64,000 bases of DNA from Dolichospermum sp. FACHB-1091 (GCF_014697585.1 NZ_JACJSB010000001.1:62001-126000), one strand, 5' to 3'; positions 17,864 to 26,516 are shown, numbered from the stretch's first letter. A program made the numbers and translations. Notes: generated by a model from the sequence alone, not told the origin.

Positions 17864-18113
17864 TTATCTGCGTCGCCAAACCTTCAATCCTTCAAACCAC
17901 AAAATACTAAAAACCCCAGAAGTGAGACTAACTAATAAATCATCAAAATGCAGAAAAGAGAACCGAAATAAATGCCGCAACAAAGGAACATAAAGCACCA
18001 GTCCCATAAACACTAGACCACCACCACCACCCAATACCTTCTTGTTTGAGGCGATTACCTGCGGTGAGTGCAGATAACCCCCTAAGAGATTGAAGTTCAA
18101 TTTTATGAGTCAT
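17864..18113 (-). pseudogene. P-type cation ATPase relic: N-terminus fused out of frame to C-terminus
   Basis: Reading from the ATG at 18113 gives MTHKIELQSLRGLSALTAGNRLKQEG, the very start of a Ca2+/cation P-type ATPase (the xLsxxEAxxRLxxxG motif). After a GGTGGTGGT run the +1 frame takes over and reads LVLYVPLLRHLFRF...LVSLTSGVFSILWFEGLKVW, the last membrane helices of such an ATPase. About 800 residues with the P, N and A domains are missing. This is a large internal deletion, with the frame also lost at the junction. The 26-residue stretch is given here in shortened description only: positions 18036-18113 encode it. Confidence 0.75.
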
Positions 18114-18223
18114 GACACAAGTTTTGTTTTAACGGTTAGGTAGTGTGCAGAGTGCATATAGCGGACAAAACAATCAAGAAAAACTTATATTAAAAATCAC
18201 TTAAAACTGTTATTTTAAGCACT

Positions 18224-18388
18224 CTAGAGTACAAAAGGGTGATTACAAGCAATACCAACACCAGTATCCGCCAATTCCATAACTACAAAATCATCCCATT
18301 TAACGATTTTTACCCTGATCAGACCGCCATTAGATGGATATTGCAAAGTATTTCCTAGTAAATTGCCAAGTTGTTCCTTTCGAGTTCT
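18224..18388 (-). pseudogene. Histidine kinase fragment (N box to G1 box)
   Basis: The minus strand encodes RTRKEQLGNLLGNTLQY, then GGLIRVKIVKWDDFVVMELADTGVGIA. That is the N box and G1 box of a sensor histidine kinase HATPase domain, stopping at a TAA soon after. No HisKA, G2 or sensor part is nearby. Together with the ATPase relic beside it, this looks like the remains of a deleted locus. The upstream end of the open frame runs into the start of the next lipoprotein gene on the other strand. Confidence 0.7.
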
Positions 18389-18456
18389 TGACTTTGCTGT
18401 TCCATCATGGGAAATATTAGAGCGGTACAAATAAAAATATCCATTAGGAGTTGACA

Positions 18457-18882
18457 ATGAAGAGTTTCAAACCAATGTTAATTATTGCAAGCATCAGCAT
18501 ACTAACTTTAGTAGGCTGTAATAAGCCTAAACAAACAGCCACCGAAACCATCCCAGCAACAGCTTCCAATTCTACAGAAAAAGCTCCAACCAAAACATCC
18601 ACAGCAGGTAATACAGGTTTACTAGCTGTAGTCTCCAAAACAAAAACCGCAGTTAAATCTGGTAATTTTATTGAAGCTAAAAAAGAATTTGATAAATTTG
18701 AGGATGTTTGGAAAGAAGTAGAAGACGGAATAAAAGCTAAATCTCGTGATAACTATGACGCTGTAGAAAAAAGTATGGATGAAATTTCAGAAGAACTCAA
18801 AACTGCTAAACCTCAAAAAGACAAGTTATTAGGATTATTACAGTCATTAGAAAAAACTATTAATGCTATTCCTAAGTCTTAA
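18457..18882 (+). CDS. Small lipoprotein with helical domain, unknown function
   Basis: I start it at the ATG at 18457, because TTAGGAG ends about eight bases before it; a TTG two codons upstream is less likely. The 141-residue product has a signal ending in the lipobox TLVGC. A Thr/Ala-rich linker leads to a helical domain (~60-135) with FIEAKKEFDKFEDVWKEVED and repeated Lys/Glu heptads. The EAKKEFDKFEDVWKEVED pattern resembles periplasmic domains found beside iron-permease-like proteins in cyanobacteria, but I do not recognise a firm family. A hairpin terminator follows. Confidence 0.7.
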   Translation: MKSFKPMLIIASISILTLVGCNKPKQTATETIPATASNSTEKAPTKTSTAGNTGLLAVVSKTKTAVKSGNFIEAKKEFDKFEDVWKEVEDGIKAKSRDNYDAVEKSMDEISEELKTAKPQKDKLLGLLQSLEKTINAIPKS

Positions 18883-18944
18883 TAAAATCTCAAATCCAAT
18901 AATTTTGAATTGGACAACATTTAAATATAATTTGTTTTCAGTAA

Positions 18945-18968
18945 GGTGGGCAATGCCCACCATTTTTA
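18945..18968 (+). terminator. Rho-independent terminator
   Basis: GGTGGGCA (18945-18952) pairs perfectly with TGCCCACC (18954-18961) around a one-base gap and is followed by ATTTTTAG. It lies 63 bp after the lipoprotein stop codon and fits as its terminator. The very short loop means the inner pairs would open. Confidence 0.65.
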
Positions 18969-19078
18969 GATAAATTTGTAAATTGGATATTACAGCAAAT
19001 TGTTATCAAACCCGGAACAAGAACCCCACCCCCAACCCCCTCCCCGCAAACGATGAGGGGGCTAAACTGACAATAAAT

Positions 19079-19522
19079 TTATGAAAAAGGTTTAAGCCAT
19101 TTTCTCAAAATAGCAGTATCTAAAACAAAAGCAGCTAAGGCAAACCACAATATACTTTCTCCTGCTAAAATCAAAAAAGGTAAAATCGGATTATTTAGAT
19201 GCCAACCAACTTCTATCTGAGTTAAACCCCGCACCAAACCAAAAGCCCAAATTCCCCCAGTTTTCAGGTGAGGATTTGTATCTACGCGGATGATATAACG
19301 GTAGGTGACACCAAATAGAAACCCAGAAAACCCTGCTATTACACCACTTAATAACACCTGTAAATTTACAATATCAATTTGATTATAACTAACCAAGGAA
19401 AAATACTTATCCAGCCATAAAACATTAATCAAGCTGGTGCTAAGGAAAGCTAAACCTAAAGATATACTGCCAATTACTCCCGCTTTTAGCGATTCTAACC
19501 GTTCTGTCATTAGTTCCATCAT
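19079..19522 (-). CDS. Conserved cyanobacterial four-helix membrane protein
   Basis: This 147-residue protein has four likely membrane helices (about 15-35, 50-72, 88-105 and 112-135). Conserved-looking features are SGFLFGVTYRYIIR, a polar KTGGIWAFGLVRG segment and GESILWFALAAFVLD. I recognise it as a cyanobacterial hypothetical rather than a named family. It is divergent from petN 98 bp away, which is suggestive of a thylakoid role but is only context. Confidence 0.65.
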   Translation of the reverse strand: MMELMTERLESLKAGVIGSISLGLAFLSTSLINVLWLDKYFSLVSYNQIDIVNLQVLLSGVIAGFSGFLFGVTYRYIIRVDTNPHLKTGGIWAFGLVRGLTQIEVGWHLNNPILPFLILAGESILWFALAAFVLDTAILRKWLKPFS

Positions 19523-19620
19523 CTTGCCAAACCTGCTATCAATATAGTTAATGAATCAACCGCGTTTTCCCAGTATGATAAATATTAGAGACCTTTTGTA
19601 ATTATTTGAAAAGTAGAACT

Positions 19621-19707
19621 ATGATTTTGACACTGGGTTGGGTATCACTGTTAGTTGTGTTTACTTGGTCGATTTCTATGGTAGTTTGGGGACGCAACGG
19701 ACTATAG
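19621..19707 (+). CDS. petN: Cytochrome b6f complex subunit PetN
   Basis: This is a 28-residue, single-helix protein: [18 protein letters not shown] followed by MVVWGRNGL and TAG. It matches PetN (subunit VIII), whose C-terminal VVWGR-GL is nearly invariant in cyanobacteria and chloroplasts. PetN lies at the edge of the b6f dimer and is needed for its assembly. The family is 29 residues in most species, so this start is at most one residue off. Confidence 0.93.
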   Translation: MILTLGWVSLLVVFTWSISMVVWGRNGL

Positions 19708-19714
19708 AGGAATC

Positions 19715-19876
19715 GTGGAAAGTCCATTTTTGGGTATTTTAGCCTTATTTGGCGTAGTGCTGCTGGTAGGAGTCACTGGTGGTGTTGTTTACCTAACATT
19801 AGCAGATTGGCGCGACCGTCGTCGTTTTGAAGACGAAACTCGCGCAGCCCGACGTAGCACTAGCAAGCGCAAATGA
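19715..19876 (+). CDS. 53-residue single-helix protein downstream of petN
   Basis: The start is GTG at 19715, with AGAGG overlapping the petN stop codon, so the two genes are translationally linked with a 7-bp gap. The protein has one membrane helix (FLGILALFGVVLLVGVTGGV), then YLTLADWRDRRRFEDE and a very basic tail ending STSKRK. The positive-inside tail suggests a cytoplasmic C-terminus. I know of no function. Its tight coupling to petN suggests it belongs to the photosynthetic membrane. Confidence 0.75.
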   Translation: MESPFLGILALFGVVLLVGVTGGVVYLTLADWRDRRRFEDETRAARRSTSKRK

Positions 19877-20124
19877 TTACATTGCAGCATATATATTACT
19901 ATATTCTGCCTTAAAAAGTGTTTATGTAGGGATAGCAGCTATCCCTACATAATCTACTATTAATCTCTTCTCTTCCCCCCCTTTGCACCTCCGCGTGAGA
20001 AAATTTTTCCAGAGATCTTCAGTAGTAAATCAAGTAAAATAGAAAAAAATATACCTGTCTATAGCCAGAAACTACAAACAAGTACGATAAAAAAAATACA
20101 ACAGTTTATTAAAAAAATACTAGA

Positions 20125-20367
20125 TTAGTCGTTATCCCATTCTTCGCGGCCGATTAAATCACCGATACGATCACGGAGTAAAAAATCACATTTTTCTAAT
20201 TCACATTCAACGCAAACCCACTCTCTAGCAGGTATAAATTGGCAAAGTGTATATATTGGTTGCTGACGGCCAACCATTCCCCTTTCTACCAGTCGACGGG
20301 CTTCGTCCTGGATAACATTCAGAGAATAGTAATTGTAATTGATAGAAGGCACCGTATTTACAGTCAT
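20125..20367 (-). CDS. DUF4327 family protein
   Basis: This 80-residue soluble protein is typical of the cyanobacteria-specific DUF4327 family. The marks are YYSLNVIQDEARRLVERG, RQQPIYTLCQFIPAREW and CVECELEKCDFLLRDRIGD. The three cysteines in VCVECELEKCDF could bind metal, which is inference. The length is right for the family. No operon partner is near; the AT-rich spacer upstream likely holds its promoter. Confidence 0.8.
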   Translation of the reverse strand: MTVNTVPSINYNYYSLNVIQDEARRLVERGMVGRQQPIYTLCQFIPAREWVCVECELEKCDFLLRDRIGDLIGREEWDND

Positions 20368-20857
20368 GGTTTTTTACTCACAAAATTACATTTAGAAAAG
20401 GTTCCCATTATTCAGTAGGAACTAGGAACAAAGATGGCAATAATTAAACCTGTATCCAGGGTTTTGTAGTTTGCTATACGGAACTATTATCATTTTGACG
20501 TTATGCACTACTAAATTATCTAAAGAAATGTTAAATTTGTCAAGAAAATATGACATTTATGGTATTTGAATTTCATATTTTCAGGATAAAAGAAGCTAAT
20601 TTTACTATTCAAAGCTAAATATTTCCATTTTCAACAACTTCCACATTAATCTCTGAAAAAACTATTAAAACTATACTGGACTTGTTCTCACCTTAACTGT
20701 ACTAATTTAGGTGTATTTATCGTATTTGACATCTACCCCAGGATACAGGATCTACAACACCTATAATTCTTTAAAAATAGGGAAGATTATCCCTATCTTA
20801 ATAGTTCCAGAACAACCAATAATTTCAAGATTTCTTTATATTCCCGTCAGATGGGAA
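20368..20857. other. Gene-free spacer
   Basis: These 490 AT-rich bases lie between the start of the DUF4327 gene and the end of rbfA. I see no repeat array, strong hairpin or RNA gene. The open frame at 20711-20899 overlaps the rbfA end and looks spurious. It presumably contains the promoter of the DUF4327 gene. Confidence 0.5.
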
Positions 20858-21259
20858 TTATTCAACCATTTCTTCTGCTACCTCGTCTATACTTGTTGAT
20901 AAAGTCCGTTGCTGCTGAAGTTGGTTTAATAAACTCAGCACTTTAGTGCCTCTTTCTATAGACCTATCTTCAACAAATAGCACTTCTGGAGTGCGCCGTA
21001 ATCTAATTCTCGCCCCAAGTTCGCTGCGGACGTAACCTGTAGCTGATTTTAAACCTGCCATTGTTTCCGCCTTAGCTTCCTGAGTCCCATAAATACTGAC
21101 AAAAATTGTGGCGTGTTGCAGATCCCCAGAAACATCCACATCAGTGACACTCACCATTCCCGTACCCACACGGTCATCTTTAATGCCGTTGAGTAGCATT
21201 TGGCTAACTTCCCGTTTAATTAATTCAGCAACGCGGGAAACGCGGCGATTTGTAGCCAT
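20858..21259 (-). CDS. rbfA: Ribosome-binding factor A
   Basis: RbfA binds the 30S subunit and helps mature the 5' end of 16S rRNA, with a role in cold adaptation. The 133-residue protein has the KH-like fold pattern: [18 protein letters not shown] at the N-terminus, [21 protein letters not shown], then [23 protein letters not shown]. The length is normal. It lies downstream of the DUF751 gene on the same strand, an arrangement seen in other cyanobacteria. Confidence 0.95.
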   Translation of the reverse strand: MATNRRVSRVAELIKREVSQMLLNGIKDDRVGTGMVSVTDVDVSGDLQHATIFVSIYGTQEAKAETMAGLKSATGYVRSELGARIRLRRTPEVLFVEDRSIERGTKVLSLLNQLQQQRTLSTSIDEVAEEMVE

Positions 21260-21383
21260 ATAAATTCCGCCTTTTCAAAAAGTTTTGATAACATGATTCT
21301 AAATGTAAGTTAAAGTGGACTGTGCTTGATGTGATCAAATCAAAAGAAGAGTCCAATAGACTAAAACTTTTTTTGTTCCCAGT

Positions 21384-21590
21384 CTAGACTGTATTTAAAC
21401 CCAACATAGCCCGGAGGGTGAGGGTGACGAAAAAAAGACCACCAGCAAAAAAGCCTAAAATAGCAATCAGTGTCACAGGACGTTTCAACAGAGGAAACAG
21501 CGGCTCAAAAGTGTTGAGAAAAATACCTAAGACTATACTAACCAAGTACCGAGGGTAGCGGAAGACGTTATCCCAAAATCCATCAAACAT
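21384..21590 (-). CDS. DUF751 / Ycf33-type small membrane protein
   Basis: This 68-residue protein has two hydrophobic helices (YLVSIVLGIFLNTFEPLFPL and TLIAILGFFAGGLFFVTLTL). It begins MFDGFWDNVFRYPRYL, the family signature. DUF751 includes the chloroplast-encoded Ycf33, whose function is unknown. It is 124 bp upstream of rbfA on the same strand and may be co-transcribed. Confidence 0.8.
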   Translation of the reverse strand: MFDGFWDNVFRYPRYLVSIVLGIFLNTFEPLFPLLKRPVTLIAILGFFAGGLFFVTLTLRAMLGLNTV

Positions 21591-21744
21591 TTGAATTTAA
21601 ACCGCCTTGTGATATAATGCAAGTTTGTTTTTGTGTTCTTTACCTACTCTGATTATAATATATAACCATCATATCCTAGAGAGCGGGAAGAAACAGGGAA
21701 TAAATAACTTAGATTAATTTAGTTTTCATTTTAACAGTAAGTAG

Positions 21745-22572
21745 ATGGTAAGTCAAATTCCTCAACAAACTTACCCACGGCCATTTTTAAAGTGGGCTGG
21801 GGGTAAAACTAGATTAATTTCCCAATATAAAGACTATTTTCCTAAACATTACGAAACTTACTATGAACCATTTTTAGGTGGTGGAGCAGTTTTTTTCTAT
21901 TTGCAGCCATTTAAAGCGGTTTTAACTGATATTAATGCAGATTTAATTCTCACTTATCGGTGCGTTAGAGATAATTTGGGAGAGTTAATAACTCTGTTGC
22001 AACATCATCAAATCAGCCATAATTCAGATTATTATTATAATGAAAGAAATCATCATGGTGGCACAGATTTAGAAAAAGCGGCTCGGTTTATTTATCTGAA
22101 TAAAACTTGTTTTAATGGACTTTATCGAGTTAATTCTCAGGGTAAATTTAATGTTCCTGTGGGAAAATACAAAAATCCTGGTATTTGTCAGCAAGAAGTT
22201 TTAAAATTAGCATCGTTTGCACTCAAGAACGTAGAAATTAAACAAGGGAATTTTGATGAGGTTTTAAATTATCCAATTGGTAGTAATGACTTTGTTTATT
22301 TTGATCCCCCCTATTATCCTCTAAATAGAACTAGCAATTTTACAGCTTATAGTAATTTTTGTTTTGATGAGAATCAACAAATAAAACTGAGGGATATTTT
22401 TAGTAAATTAGCTAATAAAGGTGTAAAAGTTATGCTATCTAATTCTGATTGTCCATTTATTCGTGACCTTTATGTTGGGTTTAATATTCATACTGTATTA
22501 GCAGCAAGGTCAATTAATTCCCATGGTCAAAAACGAGGGAAAATAAATGAATTATTAGTAACTTCTTATTAA
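21745..22572 (+). CDS. Dam-type DNA adenine methylase (probably GATC)
   Basis: This 275-residue alpha-class N6-adenine methylase belongs to the Dam/DpnM family. FLKWAGGKTRLI near residue 13 begins the SAM site, YEPFLGGGAVFF continues motif I, and DPPYYPLNR near residue 190 is the catalytic DPPY. VMLSNSDCPFI is another family mark. Family membership makes GATC the likely target; Anabaena strains carry a solitary GATC methylase called DmtA, and this may be the ortholog. No partner restriction enzyme is adjacent, so it is probably an orphan with a housekeeping or regulatory role. Confidence 0.88.
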   Translation: MVSQIPQQTYPRPFLKWAGGKTRLISQYKDYFPKHYETYYEPFLGGGAVFFYLQPFKAVLTDINADLILTYRCVRDNLGELITLLQHHQISHNSDYYYNERNHHGGTDLEKAARFIYLNKTCFNGLYRVNSQGKFNVPVGKYKNPGICQQEVLKLASFALKNVEIKQGNFDEVLNYPIGSNDFVYFDPPYYPLNRTSNFTAYSNFCFDENQQIKLRDIFSKLANKGVKVMLSNSDCPFIRDLYVGFNIHTVLAARSINSHGQKRGKINELLVTSY

Positions 22573-22580
22573 ATTAAAAT

Positions 22581-22838
22581 TGTAGGTTGGGTAGAACAAA
22601 GTCAAACCCAACATTTTGAAATCTAAGAGAGTGTTTGAGAAGTCTAATTTATGACACCCCTAGGGACTAGAGGTCGCGCTTCATCTTGCACACAGGCGAA
22701 ACAAACCTTAACTTTGTCTTAGTCCACGCAGGTAGACCTTGTTTGTGTAGTAGCGATTTATAATCGCCAGCAACTTTTAAAACATCCTCTAACATTTACA
22801 TGATTTTGTTGGGTTTCCTTGCGTCAACCCAACCTACA
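22581..22838. repeat. 258-bp element with TGTAGGTTGGG inverted ends
   Basis: It begins TGTAGGTTGGGTAGAAC right after the methylase gene and ends CCCAACCTACA just before the HetZ-family stop codon. The same ends bound the 101-bp unit at 1681-1781. The interior differs from that copy and includes a TAGTCCACGCAGGTAGAC stretch. The first 32 bases form a hairpin that may end methylase transcription. Confidence 0.7.
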
Positions 22839-22847
22839 GAATTAAAT

Positions 22848-24068
22848 TTAATTGCTCTTAGACTCAGCATGACCATTACGAATAGACCATGCTAGTTCTA
22901 ACATTTGAGTCCAGCGTTTTTGGAGTTGTTTAGGAGTACATTGAACAGCTTTAGAGATAAGTAGATCACTTTGACAGGCAGTTTTCAACTCAAAAATTTG
23001 TTGTTGTTGTTGTGTGAGTTGATGCCAAAAAGTATCCCATTGCTGAGAAGATAGACCTAACTTGTGTTCCAAACCAGCGCCCAACCATTGATGAACTAAT
23101 TGCCATTGATGCTGTTTAGCGAACTTCTCAACGTGATACTTAAATCTTTGTTGTAAATAATCGCGTTGACGACTAGTTAAACCGAGAATTTGGTCAATTT
23201 CTGGTGCAGAGAGATCCTGAAGTTTAAGAGTCAGATAATCCATACAATCAGATTGTCCTTGAGACTCCAGATATTTCATCAATTCCGTAATTACTCGATT
23301 GCGTTCCGACTCCTCAGAAGGGTCAAAACCAGGTTTAGCAATCATTTGTGAGCGAATTTGCTGCACAGCCACATTACGCTGATAAGATTCCGCTTCTTCC
23401 GTTTTCGCAGAATCTACAGCCATTTCAATATCTACAGTAGTTTCTTGAGGTTGACGACGGGCAAAACCTTGAGCGCGTAAAACAATTAACTGTTGATTAG
23501 CGCCACCTGGTAAATTAATCCGGCGTTTGGCATACTGTTCTGTAAAAGCCATATACTCAGCCACTTGTAACTGAGTCCGGGGGGTGTAATCTTCAGGTAA
23601 TTCAGTTTCTCGACGAAAAGCTTTAATAGCTTCGATATAGAAAGCCTGTAAAAAATCTTCAATGAGATTGTAACGAGCGTCAAAACCTAAATCTGAGCCG
23701 GCAACAGCAACGTGACGATAAACAATAGCCCCCAAACTACTATGTAATTCAACTCGTCCTTGTCTAGAACCGAGTTGGTAGTAACGCAGGCACTTTTGTA
23801 AACGATGTCTTCCTAAAGTAATTTGCCAAGACTGAATTTGTCCTGAATTTTGGATACGGGAGCTTTTATCGCATATCCGTTCTACTTCCTTGGCTATGCG
23901 CCCGACGACATCTTGCACACCAATAGATGTAGCTTTAACTTGAGATTGCATTTCCTGGAATAGAAGTTGCACCAATGTATTGGTATTGACAACAGACAAT
24001 TCTTCCAGAGAAATATAGCTATTAAAAGCAGATGTAGAATTAGGCAGATTGGCGATATTAGCTTTCAT
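22848..24068 (-). CDS. HetZ-family (heterocyst differentiation-related) protein
   Basis: This 406-residue soluble protein starts at the ATG at 24068 (an in-frame start nine codons earlier is possible). LGRHRLQKCLRYYQLGSRQG and RVELHSSLGAIVYRHV in the first third are marks of the HetZ family; HetZ itself acts early in heterocyst development. A C-terminal part (LTLKLQDLSAPEIDQILGLT, RQRDYLQQRFKYHVEKFA) resembles an RNA-polymerase sigma region 4 helix-turn-helix, consistent with DNA binding. It is not next to patU3, the usual neighbour of hetZ, so it may be the HetZ-related paralogue. Assignment is from memory of the family. Confidence 0.7.
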   Translation of the reverse strand: MKANIANLPNSTSAFNSYISLEELSVVNTNTLVQLLFQEMQSQVKATSIGVQDVVGRIAKEVERICDKSSRIQNSGQIQSWQITLGRHRLQKCLRYYQLGSRQGRVELHSSLGAIVYRHVAVAGSDLGFDARYNLIEDFLQAFYIEAIKAFRRETELPEDYTPRTQLQVAEYMAFTEQYAKRRINLPGGANQQLIVLRAQGFARRQPQETTVDIEMAVDSAKTEEAESYQRNVAVQQIRSQMIAKPGFDPSEESERNRVITELMKYLESQGQSDCMDYLTLKLQDLSAPEIDQILGLTSRQRDYLQQRFKYHVEKFAKQHQWQLVHQWLGAGLEHKLGLSSQQWDTFWHQLTQQQQQIFELKTACQSDLLISKAVQCTPKQLQKRWTQMLELAWSIRNGHAESKSN

Positions 24069-24475
24069 GACTTTTCTGTAAAATTGGTATTGCACCTTAA
24101 CTCAAATGCAGACACAGTATTTAAGAGCCGTCACGGTAGTGAGAACCTTTGAGTATTCTTTCTGTGAAGATTCACCACCTGGATGGCTGATATGTAAACA
24201 CTGTAGAAAATTTCCCAAGTTAAGGGCTTGTTAATTGTGTCGCTTTGTTTTTAGTAACTAAATCAAAGATGGCATAATAGATATTCACTTTGAGGACAAA
24301 TCGCCAAAAGGCTAGTCATGGTAAAATTGGCCGATAGCCTGCGTAGCGTAGCCATAATTTCATGAATTAGGATTACAGTGCCAGGAAGGATAACAATTTC
24401 AAAATTGGAGTCAGGTGCTCATAAATTAGCGCAACCGATTCCAAAACAAAGGGTTGTACTTGTCAAGCTTTAACC
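24069..24475. other. Spacer upstream of the HetZ-family gene
   Basis: This 407-bp noncoding region should carry the promoter of the HetZ-family gene. I looked for an NtcA site (GTA-N8-TAC) and saw none. It contains a repeat fragment related to the MITE interior (CTGCGTAGCGTAGCCATAA near 24338-24356). Confidence 0.5.
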
Positions 24476-25138
24476 TTAAACCCAAGTAGCTACGGCTTCC
24501 CAACCTAAACCTCTCCGAATAATAACTGGTTCTTCGTCTGTTAAATCTAAAATGGTAGACACTTGATACGTCGGCTCTTGGGCCGTATCAATGATAATAT
24601 CCACCAGTTTATCTAAATGGTCATATAAATCTACCCGTGACAGTATTGGTTGCACTCCGTCTCCATTTATTTCCTCATCTTCGTTGTTTGCGCTTTGGCC
24701 TTGAGCCGAAGTCGAAATAATCGGGTTTCCTAAGGCCGCCAGTAATGCCAAGCAAACATTATGATTTGGCACTCTAATTCCTGTGGTTTTGCGTTTGGGA
24801 TTTTGCACTAGTCGCGGTACTAATTTGGTAGCAGGGAGCAAAAATGTGTAGGGACCTGGTATTAACCGCTTCATAATCCGGTAGGCTGTATCACTTACGA
24901 AGGCATAAGTAGCCACATTGGAAAGTGAGGGACATAAAAATGTCAGGGGTTTATCATTTGCTAACTGTTTAATTTGCCGCACTCTTTCCACCGCCGACTT
25001 GACATTCAAATCACAACCAATTGCATAAACTGTATCAGTAGGGTAGAGCATAATAGCGCCACCTAATAGCGCCAACTTTATTTCCTCTATTCGACGACTT
25101 TGAGGATTATCAGGATGAATGGTGAATATTTTGGCCAT
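24476..25138 (-). CDS. Sua5/YciO/TsaC-type threonylcarbamoyl-AMP synthase family protein
   Basis: I start it at the ATG at 25138 (220 residues), because an upstream extension to 25198 would encode heptamer repeat. The YrdC fold is visible: LLGGAIMLYPTDTVYAIGCD, KQLANDKPLTFLCPSL, GPYTFLLPATK and TGIRVPNH. Such proteins make threonylcarbamoyl-AMP for t6A37 of tRNA. This one is short and lacks the Sua5 C-terminal domain, and it is closer to the YciO/TsaC branch, so whether it is the essential enzyme is uncertain. GTAATGGGTAATGGGTAAC repeats lie directly upstream, between it and the divergent larC. Confidence 0.85.
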   Translation of the reverse strand: MAKIFTIHPDNPQSRRIEEIKLALLGGAIMLYPTDTVYAIGCDLNVKSAVERVRQIKQLANDKPLTFLCPSLSNVATYAFVSDTAYRIMKRLIPGPYTFLLPATKLVPRLVQNPKRKTTGIRVPNHNVCLALLAALGNPIISTSAQGQSANNEDEEINGDGVQPILSRVDLYDHLDKLVDIIIDTAQEPTYQVSTILDLTDEEPVIIRRGLGWEAVATWV

Positions 25139-25220
25139 AATAGGGTTGGTAATGGGTAATGGGTAACGGGTAAAAGTTTTCCTTCTTTTTTCTGACAACG
25201 GACAAGGGACTAATAAATTT

Positions 25221-26501
25221 ATGAATAAAATTGCTTATTTTCAATGTCCAACAGGGGTTGCTGGGGATATGTGTTTAGGGGCATTAGTCAGTTTAGGTGT
25301 GCCTGTGGAGTATTTAGTAGAAAAACTCAATAGTTTGGGAATTGAGCCAGAATACCGACTGTGGGCAGAATTTGTCCACCGGCAAACTCAAGAGGCGACT
25401 AAAGTTCATGTTGATTTATTAGATCATCACCATCATCATAACCATGAACATGATCACCGCCATGGCCGTCATTTACCAGAAATAGAGAAGATGATTCTCA
25501 ATGGCAAATTACCAAAGCGGGCAGAAGCTTGGAGTTTAGCCGTTTTCCGACGTTTGGCAATAGCTGAGGGGGCTGTTCATGGCATTGCACCGGAAAAAGT
25601 TCATTTTCATGAAGTAGGTGCTGTAGATGCGATTGTGGATATTGTTGGTACTTGCTTAGGATTGGATTGGTTGGGTATTGATAGCAATCAGCAGGGCTTT
25701 CCCTTGCTATACTGTTCTGCTTTCCCTACGGGAGGTGGTACTGTTCATGCAGCCCATGGACGAATGGCAGTACCAGTACCAGCGGTGTTAAAATTGTGGG
25801 AAATGCGGGGTTGTCCAGTTTATAGCAATGGTATTGATAGAGAACTGGTAACACCGACGGGGGCCGCAATTACTACTACCTTAGTGCAGGACTTTGGTTC
25901 ACCGCCACCAATGACTATCAAACAGGTAGGATTAGGGGCAGGTTCTCTAGATTTACCCATTCCTAATATACTACGGCTTTGGTTTGGTGAAAGCGAATCT
26001 TTACAGACTGATAATTCTGATTTTGTGGAACATTCCCCCAATTTGGAAACCGTTACCGTATTAAAAACTCAAATAGATGACTTAAATCCCCAAGTATTCG
26101 GTTATTTATTTGAGGCTTTATTTACTGCTGGGGCGCTGGATGTTTTTACCCAACCGATAGGAATGAAAAAATCTCGTCCTGGAATTTTGTTAACTGTGAT
26201 TTGTTATCCAGATAAATTAGATAATTGTCAAGCAGTATTATTTCGAGAAACCAGCACTTTAGGGATTCGTCGCACTACTGAACAACGCTCAATTTTACAA
26301 AGAGAAATGCAAAAAGTGGACACTATTTATGGGACAATATCGGTAAAAGTTGCTTGGGGAGGAAAAGGCACAGAAAAGGTAATTACAAATGTCCAGCCTG
26401 AATATGAAGATTGTGCAGTTTTAGCACAACAAAATAATATTCCTTGGCGAGAAATTCATCGTTTGGCCTTAGAAAGTTGGTATTTAAAATATCAAAATTA
26501 A
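25221..26501 (+). CDS. larC: Nickel pincer cofactor synthase LarC
   Basis: LarC inserts nickel into the pyridinium dithiocarboxylate pincer cofactor used by lactate racemase-type enzymes. The 426-residue protein opens AYFQCPTGVAGDMCLGALV, then has a His-rich loop (~residues 73-88, HHHHHNHEHDHRHGRH) that likely carries metal, and the motif VHFHEVGAVDAIVDIVG. In Lactobacillus larC is read through a frameshift as larC1/larC2; here it is one continuous frame. LarB, LarE and LarA genes are not in the window, so partners, if present, are elsewhere. Confidence 0.9.
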   Translation: MNKIAYFQCPTGVAGDMCLGALVSLGVPVEYLVEKLNSLGIEPEYRLWAEFVHRQTQEATKVHVDLLDHHHHHNHEHDHRHGRHLPEIEKMILNGKLPKRAEAWSLAVFRRLAIAEGAVHGIAPEKVHFHEVGAVDAIVDIVGTCLGLDWLGIDSNQQGFPLLYCSAFPTGGGTVHAAHGRMAVPVPAVLKLWEMRGCPVYSNGIDRELVTPTGAAITTTLVQDFGSPPPMTIKQVGLGAGSLDLPIPNILRLWFGESESLQTDNSDFVEHSPNLETVTVLKTQIDDLNPQVFGYLFEALFTAGALDVFTQPIGMKKSRPGILLTVICYPDKLDNCQAVLFRETSTLGIRRTTEQRSILQREMQKVDTIYGTISVKVAWGGKGTEKVITNVQPEYEDCAVLAQQNNIPWREIHRLALESWYLKYQN

Positions 26502-26516
26502 CAAGGTATACACAAT

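Noticed and set aside
20711-20899. 62-residue frame on the plus strand over the rbfA end
   Set aside because: Shadow of rbfA in its 3' part and AT-rich spacer before that.
24069-24475. NtcA site (GTA-N8-TAC) upstream of the HetZ-family gene
   Set aside because: Several GTA and TAC triplets occur but none with the right spacing.
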